Below, piece after piece: positions 51,021 through 60,221 of a DNA stretch of 64,000 bases. How positions within the stretch are numbered: the first letter of the stretch is position 1; each line of letters begins with the position of its first letter. The stretch is from the NCBI GenBank assembly GCA_002379985.1, contig DFVG01000037.1, positions 4,571-68,570 on the forward strand, written 5' to 3'. The notes beneath the pieces were generated by a model that did no database searches, was not told where the DNA came from, and worked only from the letters and a program-made list of their open reading frames with translations. A program made the position numbers and the translations under genes. The stretch is from Flavobacteriaceae bacterium UBA4166 (GTDB lineage Bacteria > Bacteroidota > Bacteroidia > Flavobacteriales > Flavobacteriaceae).

Positions 51021-52529
51021 TTAAGCGGTTGCTTTTCTGCCTGAAAGTTCTCTGATCTTAATGCGGAACGCCGCAAAAAGTAAGGTCATAAACGGACTCA
51101 GCCAATTGAAGATGGCAAAAGCGAAATAATCGATTACCGGAACGTTCAGAACACCACTTTGATAGGCGCCACAGGTATTCCATGGAACTAAAACCGAAGT
51201 GACCGTCCCACTATCTTCTAAGGTTCGGGAGAGATTTTCGGGAGCGAGGCCTTTATCCTTGTACGCTTTCGCATACATTTTTCCGGGAACCACGATTGCC
51301 AAATACTGATCGGATGCGGTGACATTCAATGCCAAACAACTGGCTACCGTACTGGCAAATAAACCAAATGTGGTGTGGAATAACGATAACAATGCTTTAC
51401 TGATTCGGGATAATGCACCAATGGCATCCATCACGCCCCCAAAAACCATGGCGCAAATTATGAGCCAAATGGTTTCAAGCATACCGGCCATTCCTTTCCC
51501 CGCGCCGCCGTACAATTCACTTAAAAACGTGTTGTCTGAAGTTAATTTGGTTTCAAGGGTAATTGAATTCATCGCGCCTTTATAATAATTGGTAAACGAT
51601 GGGATCTTATTTTCAGCTTCAGAAACCAAAAGCAATAAATCGGGTTGAAAAATTAACGCGGCAACCACACCAAGTAATGTACCTGCCAATAATGCAATTA
51701 ACGGAGGCGTTTTTATAATGATCAAACCAATAACAATTACGGGGACTAACAATAACCACGGAGTAACTTTGAAATTATCGCTTATTAATGTGGAATAATT
51801 CGCAATGTCTGCGTCACCACTAGTGGTAGCGGTAAATCCTAAGATGATAAAAACGATAAGCGTAATGATGATGGTTGGTACCGTTGTGTACGTCATGTAT
51901 TTGATGTGCGTAAAAAGGTCGGTTCCTGCCATGGCCGGAGCTAGGTTGGTTGTGTCGCTAAGGGGTGAAAGTTTGTCTCCGAAATAAGCGCCGGAAAGAA
52001 CTGCTCCCGCGGTCATTCCCACAGAAATCCCTAAGGCTTGTGCAATCAGTACCAGCGCTATACCTACGGTAGCAGAAGTGGTCCAACTACTTCCTGTTGC
52101 CACAGAAATAATCGCACAAATGATCACACAAGAGGCCAAGAAAATTGTTGGATTCAATATTTGGAGTCCGTAATAGATCATGGTTGGAATAATACCGCTG
52201 ATCAACCAAGTCCCAGCCAAAGCGCCTACCATCAATAATATTAAAATGGCCCCGGTAGTGCTTTGAACATTTTCGGCGACTTCAGAAAGCATTTGTTTGT
52301 AACTTACTTTGTTGAACGCCCCTACAATGGCAGCAACAGCGGCGCCTAGGAGTAAGATAAATTGATTACTTCCGCTAAGAGCATTGTCGCCAAAAGCGTA
52401 AAATACATTATAGAAAAGCATGGCAACAAGCGCAAATACGGGAATCAATGCTTCCCAAATACTCAATTCTCTATTCTCTACAATATGCTCGTCTTGAGGC
52501 TCTCTAGGGTCGATGTCTTTACTTTCCAT
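51021..52529 (-). CDS. NhaC-family Na+/H+ antiporter or amino acid transporter
   Basis: A 502-residue polytopic protein with about twelve helices and the family blocks GAYFGDKLSPLSDTTNLAPA (about residue 180) and VPWNTCGAYQSGVL (about residue 448). NhaC proteins include Na+/H+ antiporters and methionine transporters (MetT). The methionine gamma-lyase-like gene is on the same strand upstream (52769-54007), and an Lrp regulator is next to that, so methionine or a related amino acid is possible. The 239-bp gap between them has no evident riboswitch. Confidence 0.88.
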   Translation of the reverse strand: MESKDIDPREPQDEHIVENRELSIWEALIPVFALVAMLFYNVFYAFGDNALSGSNQFILLLGAAVAAIVGAFNKVSYKQMLSEVAENVQSTTGAILILLMVGALAGTWLISGIIPTMIYYGLQILNPTIFLASCVIICAIISVATGSSWTTSATVGIALVLIAQALGISVGMTAGAVLSGAYFGDKLSPLSDTTNLAPAMAGTDLFTHIKYMTYTTVPTIIITLIVFIILGFTATTSGDADIANYSTLISDNFKVTPWLLLVPVIVIGLIIIKTPPLIALLAGTLLGVVAALIFQPDLLLLVSEAENKIPSFTNYYKGAMNSITLETKLTSDNTFLSELYGGAGKGMAGMLETIWLIICAMVFGGVMDAIGALSRISKALLSLFHTTFGLFASTVASCLALNVTASDQYLAIVVPGKMYAKAYKDKGLAPENLSRTLEDSGTVTSVLVPWNTCGAYQSGVLNVPVIDYFAFAIFNWLSPFMTLLFAAFRIKIRELSGRKATA

Positions 52530-52768
52530 GATGAATTGTCTGCTAAGGTTGTTTAGATTCTCTGTAATGTTACGATTTTGTTAAGGGTATTGCAAATCGA
52601 AGAAAGTAATTAGTGAATCTAATCTAGAGGCATCATCCACTTGATACCTTATCTAAGCAGTGTTTTGTCATAAAGACTGAAGGGGTGAATTAGTTGAAAA
52701 AATGAAATCCGTTCATTCGGTTTTACGGGTATCTCAGAATACTATTTCAGAATTTTAAAACGTTAACC

Positions 52769-54007
52769 CTATAAAACACCTACTTTTTTCATGCATTCTT
52801 TCATGAGCGTGTAAGTTCTTTCAATATCATTATCCAAACCAATACTAAAACGAATCAAGCCGTCGCTAAGTCCCATTTCCTTTTGTTCTTCCTCCGGAAT
52901 TTCTGAAGAAGTAGAAGATCCCGGCGCACTGAATAGGGTCTTGTAAAACCCTAGGCTAACGGCAAGATATCCAAGATTGCGTTCTTGCATTAGCTCCATC
53001 AATTCATTGGCTTTTTCTAAGGTGCCCACATCGATGGTGAGCATGCCTCCGAAACCATACTCCTTATTCATCATTCTTTTGAACAATTTGTGACTAGGAT
53101 GTGAAGGCAACCCCGGATAGACCGTTTTGAGTCCGTCTTGTTCAAACTTTTCCGCTAAGAACAACGCATTCTTACTGTGTTGTTTGATTCGAATATGTAG
53201 CGTACGCAGGTTTTTCAGAATAGAGGCCGCCCGTAAGCTATCCATGGAGGCTCCTAACAGCATGCTTGCTCCATCATTCACATTCCGAAGCTCATTGATA
53301 AAGTCTTGGGTGCCACACATCACGCCGCCCATGGTGTCGCTGCTTCCGTTGATGAATTTAGTTAAGCTGTGCAATACGACATCGGCTCCTAATTCCGCAG
53401 GAGAAATAGAGAGTGGTGAAAAAGTATTATCTACGAGTAATTGTAATCCGTGTTTTTTTGCAAGTTTTGAAAGTGCATTAATATCAGCTACTTCCAACAA
53501 CGGATTGCTTACCGACTCACAATAGAGGACCTTTGTTTTTGGCGTAATAGCCGCTGCGACCTTCTCTAAGTCGGTAATATCTACAAAGGATGTTGTGATG
53601 TTGAATCGCGGTGCAAAGTTCTTTAGAAAGGCATAAGTGCCCCCATAGATCGTTCTACTAGAAACGATATGTTCGCCGGATTGGCAGAGTTGCAATAAAG
53701 CCGGAACGATGGCTCCCATCCCCGTAGCAGTAACATTGGCGGTTTCGGTACCTTCCATTGCAGCAAGCGCTTCGCCTAAATATAAATTGGAAGGAGAGGA
53801 GTGACGTGAATATAGATAACACCCATCTGCATTTCCTTCAAACGTATCGAACATCGTCTTTGCCGAAAGGAATGTATAGGTGGAGGAGTCGGATATAGAT
53901 GGATTTACACCTCCAAATTCTCCGAAGTATTGAAGATCTTGAATGTTATTAGCGGGTTTGAAATTAGCCTTGCTCATATTGGTATAAATTTTATCAAAAC
54001 TAGTCAT
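52769..54007 (-). CDS. Methionine gamma-lyase/cystathionine-type PLP enzyme
   Basis: A 412-residue enzyme of the Cys/Met PLP family. The PLP Lys is in VLHSLTKFINGSSDTMGG (about residue 215), with YCESVSNPLLEVAD and LVDNTFSPLSISP before it. The C-terminus has LGFYKTLFSAPGSSTSSEIP, which replaces the SLGG/ESL-type loop of cystathionine enzymes. The divergent Lrp-type regulator and the nearby NhaC-type transporter suggest a catabolic role on methionine or homocysteine, giving methanethiol or H2S, ammonia and 2-oxobutyrate. The assignment to gamma-lyase is an inference from context. Confidence 0.85.
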   Translation of the reverse strand: MTSFDKIYTNMSKANFKPANNIQDLQYFGEFGGVNPSISDSSTYTFLSAKTMFDTFEGNADGCYLYSRHSSPSNLYLGEALAAMEGTETANVTATGMGAIVPALLQLCQSGEHIVSSRTIYGGTYAFLKNFAPRFNITTSFVDITDLEKVAAAITPKTKVLYCESVSNPLLEVADINALSKLAKKHGLQLLVDNTFSPLSISPAELGADVVLHSLTKFINGSSDTMGGVMCGTQDFINELRNVNDGASMLLGASMDSLRAASILKNLRTLHIRIKQHSKNALFLAEKFEQDGLKTVYPGLPSHPSHKLFKRMMNKEYGFGGMLTIDVGTLEKANELMELMQERNLGYLAVSLGFYKTLFSAPGSSTSSEIPEEEQKEMGLSDGLIRFSIGLDNDIERTYTLMKECMKKVGVL

Positions 54008-54131
54008 AATCAGATTTTATGTCAATCTAATTGCATTATTTCAGTTTTTTAAACTAAAATTAATTGGTATGATAGATAATAGTCCTACTATATGCTCTAA
54101 ATGCATTATCTTGCTGAAAAATTTTCAAAAG

Positions 54132-54590
54132 ATGAAGTTGGATACTACCGATGCGCTTCTACTAAAGTACCTTCAAGAAGATGCAAAACAGACCAATAAA
54201 CAGCTATCTGTAAAACTCAACCTTTCCGTAACTGCTGTCTACGAACGCATTAAGAAGCTAGAGCGTTTGGGGATCATTAAAGGATATGTAGCCTTATTGG
54301 ATGGAAAGCAACTCGACCTAGGCTTTATGGTTTTCTGCCATATCAAACTAATAAAACACAGTGAAGAAAATATAAAAAGCTTTGAGGCTAGCATTTTAAC
54401 TATTCCTGAGGTTATGGAGTGTTTTCACGTTAGTGGTGATTATGATTATTTGTTGAAGGTTCTCGTGAGGGATATGGAGCATTTCCGTAATTTTATGGTA
54501 AGCAAATTAACAAGTATGGAACACGTGGGAAGTACAACAAGTTCATTTAGGATCAATGAAGTTAAAAATACCACCGCAATCATCGTATGA
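54132..54590 (+). CDS. Lrp/AsnC-family regulator
   Basis: From ATG 54132 the protein has 152 residues: an N-terminal HTH (LDTTDALLLKYLQEDAKQTNKQLS, AVYERIKKLERLGIIKGY) and a C-terminal RAM ligand-binding domain (about 70-145, VMECFHVSGDYDYLLKVLVRD). An in-frame Met at 54069 would add an unrelated 21-residue leader. It is divergent from the methionine gamma-lyase-like gene, the usual position of an Lrp that controls its neighbour in answer to an amino acid. It overlaps the next gene by 4 bp (ATGA). Confidence 0.92.
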   Translation: MKLDTTDALLLKYLQEDAKQTNKQLSVKLNLSVTAVYERIKKLERLGIIKGYVALLDGKQLDLGFMVFCHIKLIKHSEENIKSFEASILTIPEVMECFHVSGDYDYLLKVLVRDMEHFRNFMVSKLTSMEHVGSTTSSFRINEVKNTTAIIV

Positions 54591-55225
54591 AGAACAAGTC
54601 CATTCCACTTTTAATCGAATTTTTTGCATTCTTCATACTCTTACCCATAAGTTTGGTCCTACCTTTTAGCATCAGGTTAAAAATACTTCTGGTGCTCCTC
54701 GGCTTTGGCTACGTGCTTTTTATCCTTAAAAAAGCAGCGCATATTAATTTTCGAATAAAAAAAGATCTGGCTTGGAGGTCATTTTTTCGACGTATTTTGA
54801 TCATGTTTCCATTGGTGGTACTGATTACTACCGTCTATGTTTGGTTACTCGATAAAGACGCTTTATTCTTTGTTCCGAAGACCAATTTCAAAGGATACTT
54901 GGTCATACTTTTTGTCTATACCTTTTTTTCGGTATGGCCACAGGAGATCATATATCGTACCTTCTTTTTTGAACGGTATGAAAAACTCTTCAAGAGCTCC
55001 TCGCTCTTCATTTTTGTAAATGCAATCGTGTTTTCCTTGGCACATCTGTTCTTTAGAAATACTTTGGTATTAGTACTTACCTTTATTGGCGGCTTGCTTT
55101 TCGGTTATACCTACTTACGGTATAGAAGCACTACTGCGGTAAGCTTGGAACATGCCTTATATGGCAGTTGGCTCTACACGGTAGGCATGGGGCAGATGTT
55201 GGGGTTCCCCGGAATGGAGGATTGA
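54587..55225 (+). CDS. CPBP-family intramembrane protease-like protein
   Basis: A 212-residue membrane protein with six helices. The CPBP motifs are present in altered form: WPQEIIYRTFFFERY (motif 1, normally EExxxR, here QExxxR, about residue 122), FSLAHLFF (motif 2, FxxxH, about residue 150) and EHALYGSW (motif 3, HxxxN/D, here with Gly, about residue 194). It overlaps the Lrp gene (ATGA). Whether it still cuts peptides is unclear, because one catalytic Glu is Gln. Confidence 0.8.
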   Translation: MKNKSIPLLIEFFAFFILLPISLVLPFSIRLKILLVLLGFGYVLFILKKAAHINFRIKKDLAWRSFFRRILIMFPLVVLITTVYVWLLDKDALFFVPKTNFKGYLVILFVYTFFSVWPQEIIYRTFFFERYEKLFKSSSLFIFVNAIVFSLAHLFFRNTLVLVLTFIGGLLFGYTYLRYRSTTAVSLEHALYGSWLYTVGMGQMLGFPGMED

Positions 55226-55244
55226 GAAGTTTTAAACGTGATAA

Positions 55245-55275
55245 TTGGCAATTGCAAGTGGTAGTTGTACCTTTG
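55245..55275 (+). promoter_or_regulatory. Predicted promoter of the lipoamide dehydrogenase gene
   Basis: TTG at 55245-55247, a 20-bp spacer and TACCTTTG at 55268-55275 fit the consensus. The ATG at 55299 lies 23 bp downstream. Confidence 0.75.
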
Positions 55276-55298
55276 TTATTCTGAAAAAAACATACGAT

Positions 55299-56702
55299 AT
55301 GAGTACATATGATGTTGCAGTAATTGGTTCCGGTCCCGGTGGGTATGTGGCCGCCATTCGCTGTGCACAATTAGGAATGAAAACCGCAATCATTGAAAAA
55401 TATAGCACCTTAGGCGGTACTTGTTTAAATGTTGGCTGTATCCCAAGCAAGGCGTTGTTAGATTCTTCTCATCATTACGAAGATGCGTTGAAACACTTTG
55501 AAGAGCACGGTATCGACATCCCAGGCGATGTAAAACTGAACTTTAAAAAGATGATCGAACGCAAAGCGGGCGTTGTGGATCAGAACGTTAAAGGGATTTC
55601 CTTTTTGATGGATAAAAATAAAATTGACGTTTACGAAGGACTTGGTTCCTTTAAAGATGCAACGCATATTAATATCGCTTCGGAAAAAGAAACCAAGACC
55701 ATTGAAGCTAAAAATATCATCATTGCTACCGGAAGCAAACCGGGCAGCCTTCCTTTTATTGACATCGATAAAGAGCGCGTGATTACATCAACGGAAGCCT
55801 TGTCGCTTTCCGAAGTACCCAAACATATGATCGTGATTGGTGGTGGGGTCATCGGACTCGAATTGGGGCAGGTGTACCGACGTTTGGGAGCTGAGGTGTC
55901 TGTGGTGGAGTACATGGATCGCATCCTTCCTACTATGGACAAAGCACAAAGCAAGGAACTCACGAAAGTGATGAAGAAGCAAGGTGTTAAATTCTATACG
56001 TCTCATAAAGTTTCCGAAGTAACTCGAAAAGGAAAAGAAGTAACGATTAAAGCGACGGATAAAAAAGATAAAGAAGTTACATTCACTGGAGACTATTGTT
56101 TGGTTTCTGTGGGTAGAAAACCCTTTACAGAGGGGTTAAAAGCTGAAAATGCAGGCGTAAAGATCAACGAACGTGGCCAGGTTGAAGTAGACGAACACCT
56201 ACAAACTAATGTTGATAATATTTATGCGATTGGAGATGTAGTGAAAGGTGCGATGTTAGCGCATAAGGCGGAAGAAGAAGGCGTTTTTGTTGCGGAAACC
56301 TTAGCTGGACAAAAGCCACACATCAATTACAATTTAATTCCCGGAGTGGTCTATACATGGCCGGAAGTAGCTTCTGTAGGAAAAACGGAAGAGCAGCTTA
56401 CTGAAGAAGGCGTTGCATTTAAGTCGGGACAATTCCCGATGCGTGCCTTGGGCCGTTCTAGAGCGAGTGGCGATACTGACGGATTTGTAAAAATTCTCTG
56501 TGACAAAGAAACCGATGAGATCCTTGGCGTACATATGGTAGGGGCTCGCGTAGCCGATTTGATCACGGAAGCGGTCACAGCCATGGAGTTTAGAGCAAGT
56601 GCTGAAGATATTTCCCGCATGAGTCATGCCCATCCTACCTACGGTGAAGCCATGAAAGAAGCAGCTTTAGCTGCTACAGACAATCGCCCGATCCATATGT
56701 AA
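55299..56702 (+). CDS. lpdA: Dihydrolipoyl dehydrogenase
   Basis: This flavoprotein disulfide reductase (467 residues from ATG 55299) has the FAD site GSGPGGYVAAIRCAQLG (about residue 10), the redox disulfide GGTCLNVGCIPSKA (about residue 42), the NAD site GGGVIGLELGQV (about residue 183) and the C-terminal SHAHPTYGEAMKEA with the catalytic His-Glu pair. It serves 2-oxo acid dehydrogenase complexes or glycine cleavage. The start at 55299 fits the promoter found just upstream; an in-frame ATG at 55245 lies inside that promoter and is unlikely. Confidence 0.96.
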   Translation: MSTYDVAVIGSGPGGYVAAIRCAQLGMKTAIIEKYSTLGGTCLNVGCIPSKALLDSSHHYEDALKHFEEHGIDIPGDVKLNFKKMIERKAGVVDQNVKGISFLMDKNKIDVYEGLGSFKDATHINIASEKETKTIEAKNIIIATGSKPGSLPFIDIDKERVITSTEALSLSEVPKHMIVIGGGVIGLELGQVYRRLGAEVSVVEYMDRILPTMDKAQSKELTKVMKKQGVKFYTSHKVSEVTRKGKEVTIKATDKKDKEVTFTGDYCLVSVGRKPFTEGLKAENAGVKINERGQVEVDEHLQTNVDNIYAIGDVVKGAMLAHKAEEEGVFVAETLAGQKPHINYNLIPGVVYTWPEVASVGKTEEQLTEEGVAFKSGQFPMRALGRSRASGDTDGFVKILCDKETDEILGVHMVGARVADLITEAVTAMEFRASAEDISRMSHAHPTYGEAMKEAALAATDNRPIHM

Positions 56703-56720
56703 CTAGAAGATTACCGAATA

Positions 56721-56749
56721 AAAAAAGCCTGCTTCTGCAGGCTTTTTTT
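56721..56749 (+). terminator. Intrinsic terminator of lpdA
   Basis: AAAAAAGCCTGC-TTCT-GCAGGCTTTTTTT is a perfect hairpin with a T-run on both strands, also usable by the convergent minus-strand gene. Confidence 0.92.
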
Positions 56750-56766
56750 GTATCATACGGTTTTAT

Positions 56767-57270
56767 CTAAAAGTCGATAACAGAAAAGGTAAATTCCAGG
56801 TCAATATCTTCTTTAGCGGTCCCACCATTGTCACTATCACCAATATTAATAGCGAATCCACTGGTAGTCCGATTGTAATAGGTAATACCCGGATCGTCAT
56901 AATCACAGGCACCAGCGTCCATACAGTCTATCGTTGCTAAGTTGATAATATAATTGGCAGATGGTCGAGCCGTTGCAAATGTAACCTGATAATCACCTAG
57001 ATTCGTGCGCGACACGGTTGCTCCAAAAATCTTTAACGCAGTTCCATTCGCTTGTACGAGTCCGGCTGCTATAACTTGAGGCCCACTATTGGTAAGGTTT
57101 CCGTTAGCATCGCTATAAATAGGGCCGGAGCCTAAGGTTCTTACGCGCATGTTGCCGTTCACGTCAAGAACGGTTGAAGGATCGGGGGAAGTGGTATTGA
57201 TACCCACTTGGGTGAATGCTGTGTTGCTGATCAGAAAAAAAGCAAGTAATAGTAAATATAATTTATACAT
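56767..57270 (-). CDS. Secreted protein with VGINTTSP start module, function unknown
   Basis: From ATG 57270 (167 aa) the signal peptide is about 1-20 (NTAFTQ), directly followed by VGINTTSPDPSTVLDVNGN and MRVRTLGSGPIYSDANG. The module recurs in the next gene and in the tail of the LRR protein at 30666. It resembles the collar or trimer-start of phage tail-fibre-like secreted proteins common in flavobacteria. The C-terminal half is a beta-rich domain with SDNGGTAKEDIDLEFTFSVIDF at the end. No catalytic motif is visible. Confidence 0.72.
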   Translation of the reverse strand: MYKLYLLLLAFFLISNTAFTQVGINTTSPDPSTVLDVNGNMRVRTLGSGPIYSDANGNLTNSGPQVIAAGLVQANGTALKIFGATVSRTNLGDYQVTFATARPSANYIINLATIDCMDAGACDYDDPGITYYNRTTSGFAINIGDSDNGGTAKEDIDLEFTFSVIDF

Positions 57271-57365
57271 AAGGGGAGGTTTTCCTGCAAAATTATAGAT
57301 ACGTAAAAATCGCTCCAACGGTTTTAAAACGAGTTTAACAGAAAATGATGGAAGATGTTAAAATG

Positions 57366-57395
57366 AAAAAGCGACTTGTCATACAAGCCGCTTTT
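57366..57395 (-). terminator. Terminator of the 57424 gene
   Basis: AAAAGCGaCTTGT-CAT-ACAAGcCGCTTTT has one mismatch in the stem; a T-run follows on the minus strand. Confidence 0.7.
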
Positions 57396-57423
57396 AATTA
57401 ATCGGGGGGCAACTAAAACAAAG

Positions 57424-58605
57424 TTATTCAACTACGGTAACCTTCCATGATTTGCTCGCTGGGTTAACTGCAGCAGCGCGATTATTAGCAACGCGAATCG
57501 TGACTGTATTTGCGGCACTTATGTAACAGTTCCAAAATAAACCAGCCTCAACCGAGGCGTTGGGGGCGCAGTTGCAGGAACTTCCGGTAGTAGCGCCCGG
57601 TACGGTAACCGTTAATTCAGCACTGCCATTTACAGCAATGTTTGGAAAATCCAAGGTGGCCGTTGCGGTAAGACCTTTTAGTAAAATCTTTCTAGAGGTA
57701 GCCGCTGTAAAATACAAGTGGGTTCCGTCATATTCAACGGCGCCGGCCTCTGGGGTGGTAAGGTTAGTACCACTGGTAAATTTTAACGGGGCTGATTGCG
57801 CTGCGGCAGCACCACTACGAATGTGCAGTGTTGCCGTAGGATTACTTTCGCTTAGCCCCGTATTTCCATTTTGTCTAATGATGAGTCGTTCTACTTGACT
57901 TTTTTGTCCCGAAGGGGTGTTGCTTATGGTGAAGCGTGTAGGAAGACTGGTGCCAGTAGGCGTGCCATCCATATAAAATCGAAATCCACCTACTTCCTGC
58001 ACACTAGAACCGTCATGAGTTTTCACCACAAGTGATCCAACTTCCTGATCGGTTGCCAAGAGATCAGGCATGTCTAAAGTTCCTCCTGTGTTATACAAAA
58101 TATAGTTTGGCGGATTGGTATTGGCGCTGGTAATCTGAAAATCATTATCGCCCGGTCCTCTAAACTCAAATCGTTCCACGGGATCATCGGTTCCAAATCC
58201 AATACGACCATCATCGGTAATAACGACGTCGGTACCGCTTAATCGTGCTTGCGTGGCGTAGATATAATCACTACCGCTCGGGTTGATTCCGTCTTTCCAC
58301 TCTTCCGCACCTAGATTGATCCAGCGCAGTTGGGTGTTGTCCCAGTAGTAAAAACCTTTATCATAGGTTCCTACAGCTGTGGTTAAAAACACCATCATCC
58401 CGTCTTGATCCTTTCCTGGATCTGTGGCTGGGAAATCATCCACACGAGGAATGAGAATTCCATCTGTTGAACTAGGCGATTCCTTACTGGAGGCGTTGAT
58501 ATCTAAAATGCTTTTGGGACTTGTAGTTCCGATACCTACTTGCGCTGTAGCGGGGACTATAGCACTTAGTAAAAAGGCAATACATACATAAGTAGTAATT
58601 CTCAT
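57424..58605 (-). CDS. Secreted tail-fibre-like protein with VGIGTTSP module
   Basis: A 393-residue protein with a signal peptide (about 1-21, PATAQ) followed by VGIGTTSPKSILDINASS. A region GILIPRVDDFPATDPGKDQDGMMVFLTT ... GFYYWDNTQLRWINLG comes next, a common Bacteroidota segment. The middle repeats DGRIGFGTDDPVERFEF and NGNTGLSESNPTATLHIRSG. The C-terminus has a CNCAPNA Cys pair and a beta-rich end. The fold seems elongated, probably a surface adhesin or matrix protein. Confidence 0.75.
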   Translation of the reverse strand: MRITTYVCIAFLLSAIVPATAQVGIGTTSPKSILDINASSKESPSSTDGILIPRVDDFPATDPGKDQDGMMVFLTTAVGTYDKGFYYWDNTQLRWINLGAEEWKDGINPSGSDYIYATQARLSGTDVVITDDGRIGFGTDDPVERFEFRGPGDNDFQITSANTNPPNYILYNTGGTLDMPDLLATDQEVGSLVVKTHDGSSVQEVGGFRFYMDGTPTGTSLPTRFTISNTPSGQKSQVERLIIRQNGNTGLSESNPTATLHIRSGAAAAQSAPLKFTSGTNLTTPEAGAVEYDGTHLYFTAATSRKILLKGLTATATLDFPNIAVNGSAELTVTVPGATTGSSCNCAPNASVEAGLFWNCYISAANTVTIRVANNRAAAVNPASKSWKVTVVE

Positions 58606-58893
58606 AATTCAATTAATTTGGGTTGGTACAATAGTACAATCTTCTTACAATTAATAAGTTAGAATTATATATTTTTCGATGTAAAGAAAAAATACTCGAT
58701 GAAATACACTTATTTACTGCTTTTTATCGAAATTTTCCTACAAATAACTACAGCGACTTGACTTTCATGGGGTTAGCTTCATTCAGATGATGACTGTGAA
58801 TACGCTTTGTAATGCGATATATAGAAAGCGATTCTTTTAGTTTTATGTACATACCTATACCCCCTAATTCGTATTTTTGAAGTTGGTTTGCCT
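58606..58893. other. Divergent intergenic region before pabB
   Basis: No coding sequence is visible in this 288-bp stretch. It holds the upstream region of the minus-strand secreted protein and, at 58872-58879, a TATTTTTG box 14 bp before the pabB ATG, without a clear TTG at the -33 distance. Confidence 0.6.
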
Positions 58894-60195
58894 ATGCGAT
58901 ATAAAATTTCTAAACCCTTCCCACTTACCAATGCACTTAGAGCAAGACTATTGCTGTGGGCACAGCAGTTTGAGCATGTTGCTTGGTACGACTCTAATGA
59001 TCATCAGGATGATCTTTCAGCGTATGATGCACTCTTAGCAGTAGACGCTTCAGAAGTTATTAAGGCATACATACCCAACGCTTTTGCGTCTTTAGAAGAG
59101 TTTCAAAGCACACACAATGATTGGCTTTTTGGATATTTTTCATACGATCTGAAAAATGAAATCGAACTACTTCAGTCAAAGCACCACGATCTTATGAAAT
59201 TTCCCGATCTGTACTTTTTTAGACCGAAACGAGTACTGTATTGGAAAGAAGATCAAGTTTTTTTTGAATATTTAGAGGGCGATGAAGGAATGATCCATTC
59301 CGATTGGCACGCCATTCAAAATACCACTGTTCCTAAAGACTTTTTTGCTTCAGAAAACTCACATCCGGTTTCCTTACGACTTCGCACCGAAAAGGAACAA
59401 TATTTCGAAAAATTTAATACCCTGCACGATCACATTCAGCGAGGCGATATCTATGAAGTTAATTTTTGTCAAGAGTTCTATGCGGAAGGCCAACCCATCG
59501 ACGCGGTCAAAACATATTGGCATCTCAATGAAATTTCAAAACCACCCTTCGCAAGCTTTGTTCGCTTACAGGAAAAGTTCGTTTTGTCTGCTTCCCCGGA
59601 ACGATTTCTAAAAAAGAAAGCACAGCATCTTTGGTCACAACCTATTAAAGGGACTGCCCCGCGGAGCTCTGATGAAAAAGAAGATCAGGTTTTCAAAAAA
59701 CAATTAGAGAATAATCCTAAAGAACGCAGCGAGAATATTATGATCGTTGATCTGGTTCGAAATGATCTGTCACGCATTGCCACACAAAATTCTGTTAGGG
59801 TTCTTGAGCTCTGTGACATTCGATCGTACTCGCAGGTCCATCAAATGTTGTCTACCATTGCGTGCGAGCTAAACCCTGAGGTTTCTTCAGTAGCGGCCAT
59901 TCGCGCTACCTTTCCTATGGGAAGCATGACCGGGGCTCCTAAAATTGCGGCCATGCGATGCATTGAAGCTGTGGAAGATGCGAAGCGTGGTGTCTACAGT
60001 GGAGCCGTTGGATATTTTACTCCCGAAAGTGATTTTGATTTTAACGTGGTTATCAGAACCATTCTATACGATGCTTCTAAACGTTGCATAAGCTTTTCGG
60101 TAGGGGGAGCTATTACCATACAAGCAAACGCTACTGATGAATATCTCGAATGCCTGTTGAAGGCTAAAGCAATGCGTCAGGTATTGGAAGCTTAA
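58894..60195 (+). CDS. pabB: Aminodeoxychorismate synthase component I
   Basis: This 433-residue chorismate-utilising enzyme (from ATG 58894; an in-frame TTG at 58888 is less likely) has QPIKGTAPRSS (about residue 252) with the Lys that marks PabB over anthranilate synthase, GDIYEVNFCQEF (about residue 187), and MGSMTGAPKIAAMRCIE (about residue 345). It converts chorismate to 4-amino-4-deoxychorismate for folate. The glutamine amidotransferase partner is not nearby. The tilS promoter lies inside its 3' end. Confidence 0.9.
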   Translation: MRYKISKPFPLTNALRARLLLWAQQFEHVAWYDSNDHQDDLSAYDALLAVDASEVIKAYIPNAFASLEEFQSTHNDWLFGYFSYDLKNEIELLQSKHHDLMKFPDLYFFRPKRVLYWKEDQVFFEYLEGDEGMIHSDWHAIQNTTVPKDFFASENSHPVSLRLRTEKEQYFEKFNTLHDHIQRGDIYEVNFCQEFYAEGQPIDAVKTYWHLNEISKPPFASFVRLQEKFVLSASPERFLKKKAQHLWSQPIKGTAPRSSDEKEDQVFKKQLENNPKERSENIMIVDLVRNDLSRIATQNSVRVLELCDIRSYSQVHQMLSTIACELNPEVSSVAAIRATFPMGSMTGAPKIAAMRCIEAVEDAKRGVYSGAVGYFTPESDFDFNVVIRTILYDASKRCISFSVGGAITIQANATDEYLECLLKAKAMRQVLEA

Positions 60196-60215
60196 AAGAC
60201 CAACCGCTATATTTG
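60184..60215 (+). promoter_or_regulatory. Predicted promoter of tilS, overlapping the pabB stop
   Basis: TTG at 60184-60186, a 21-bp spacer and TATATTTG at 60208-60215. The tilS ATG is at 60222, six bases after the box, so the mRNA would be leaderless or nearly so. Confidence 0.72.
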
Positions 60216-60221
60216 CATACT

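Noticed and set aside
52530..52768. Possible SAM or methionine riboswitch before the NhaC-type gene
   Set aside because: I looked on the minus strand for conserved SAM riboswitch cores and found none; only A/T-rich sequence is visible.
57202..57213. ACCCACTTGGGT, a fifth copy of the palindrome core
   Set aside because: It lies inside the QVG codons of the VGINT module of the 56767 gene, lacks the AATy/rATT flanks in full and has no promoter in register, so it is probably a coding coincidence.
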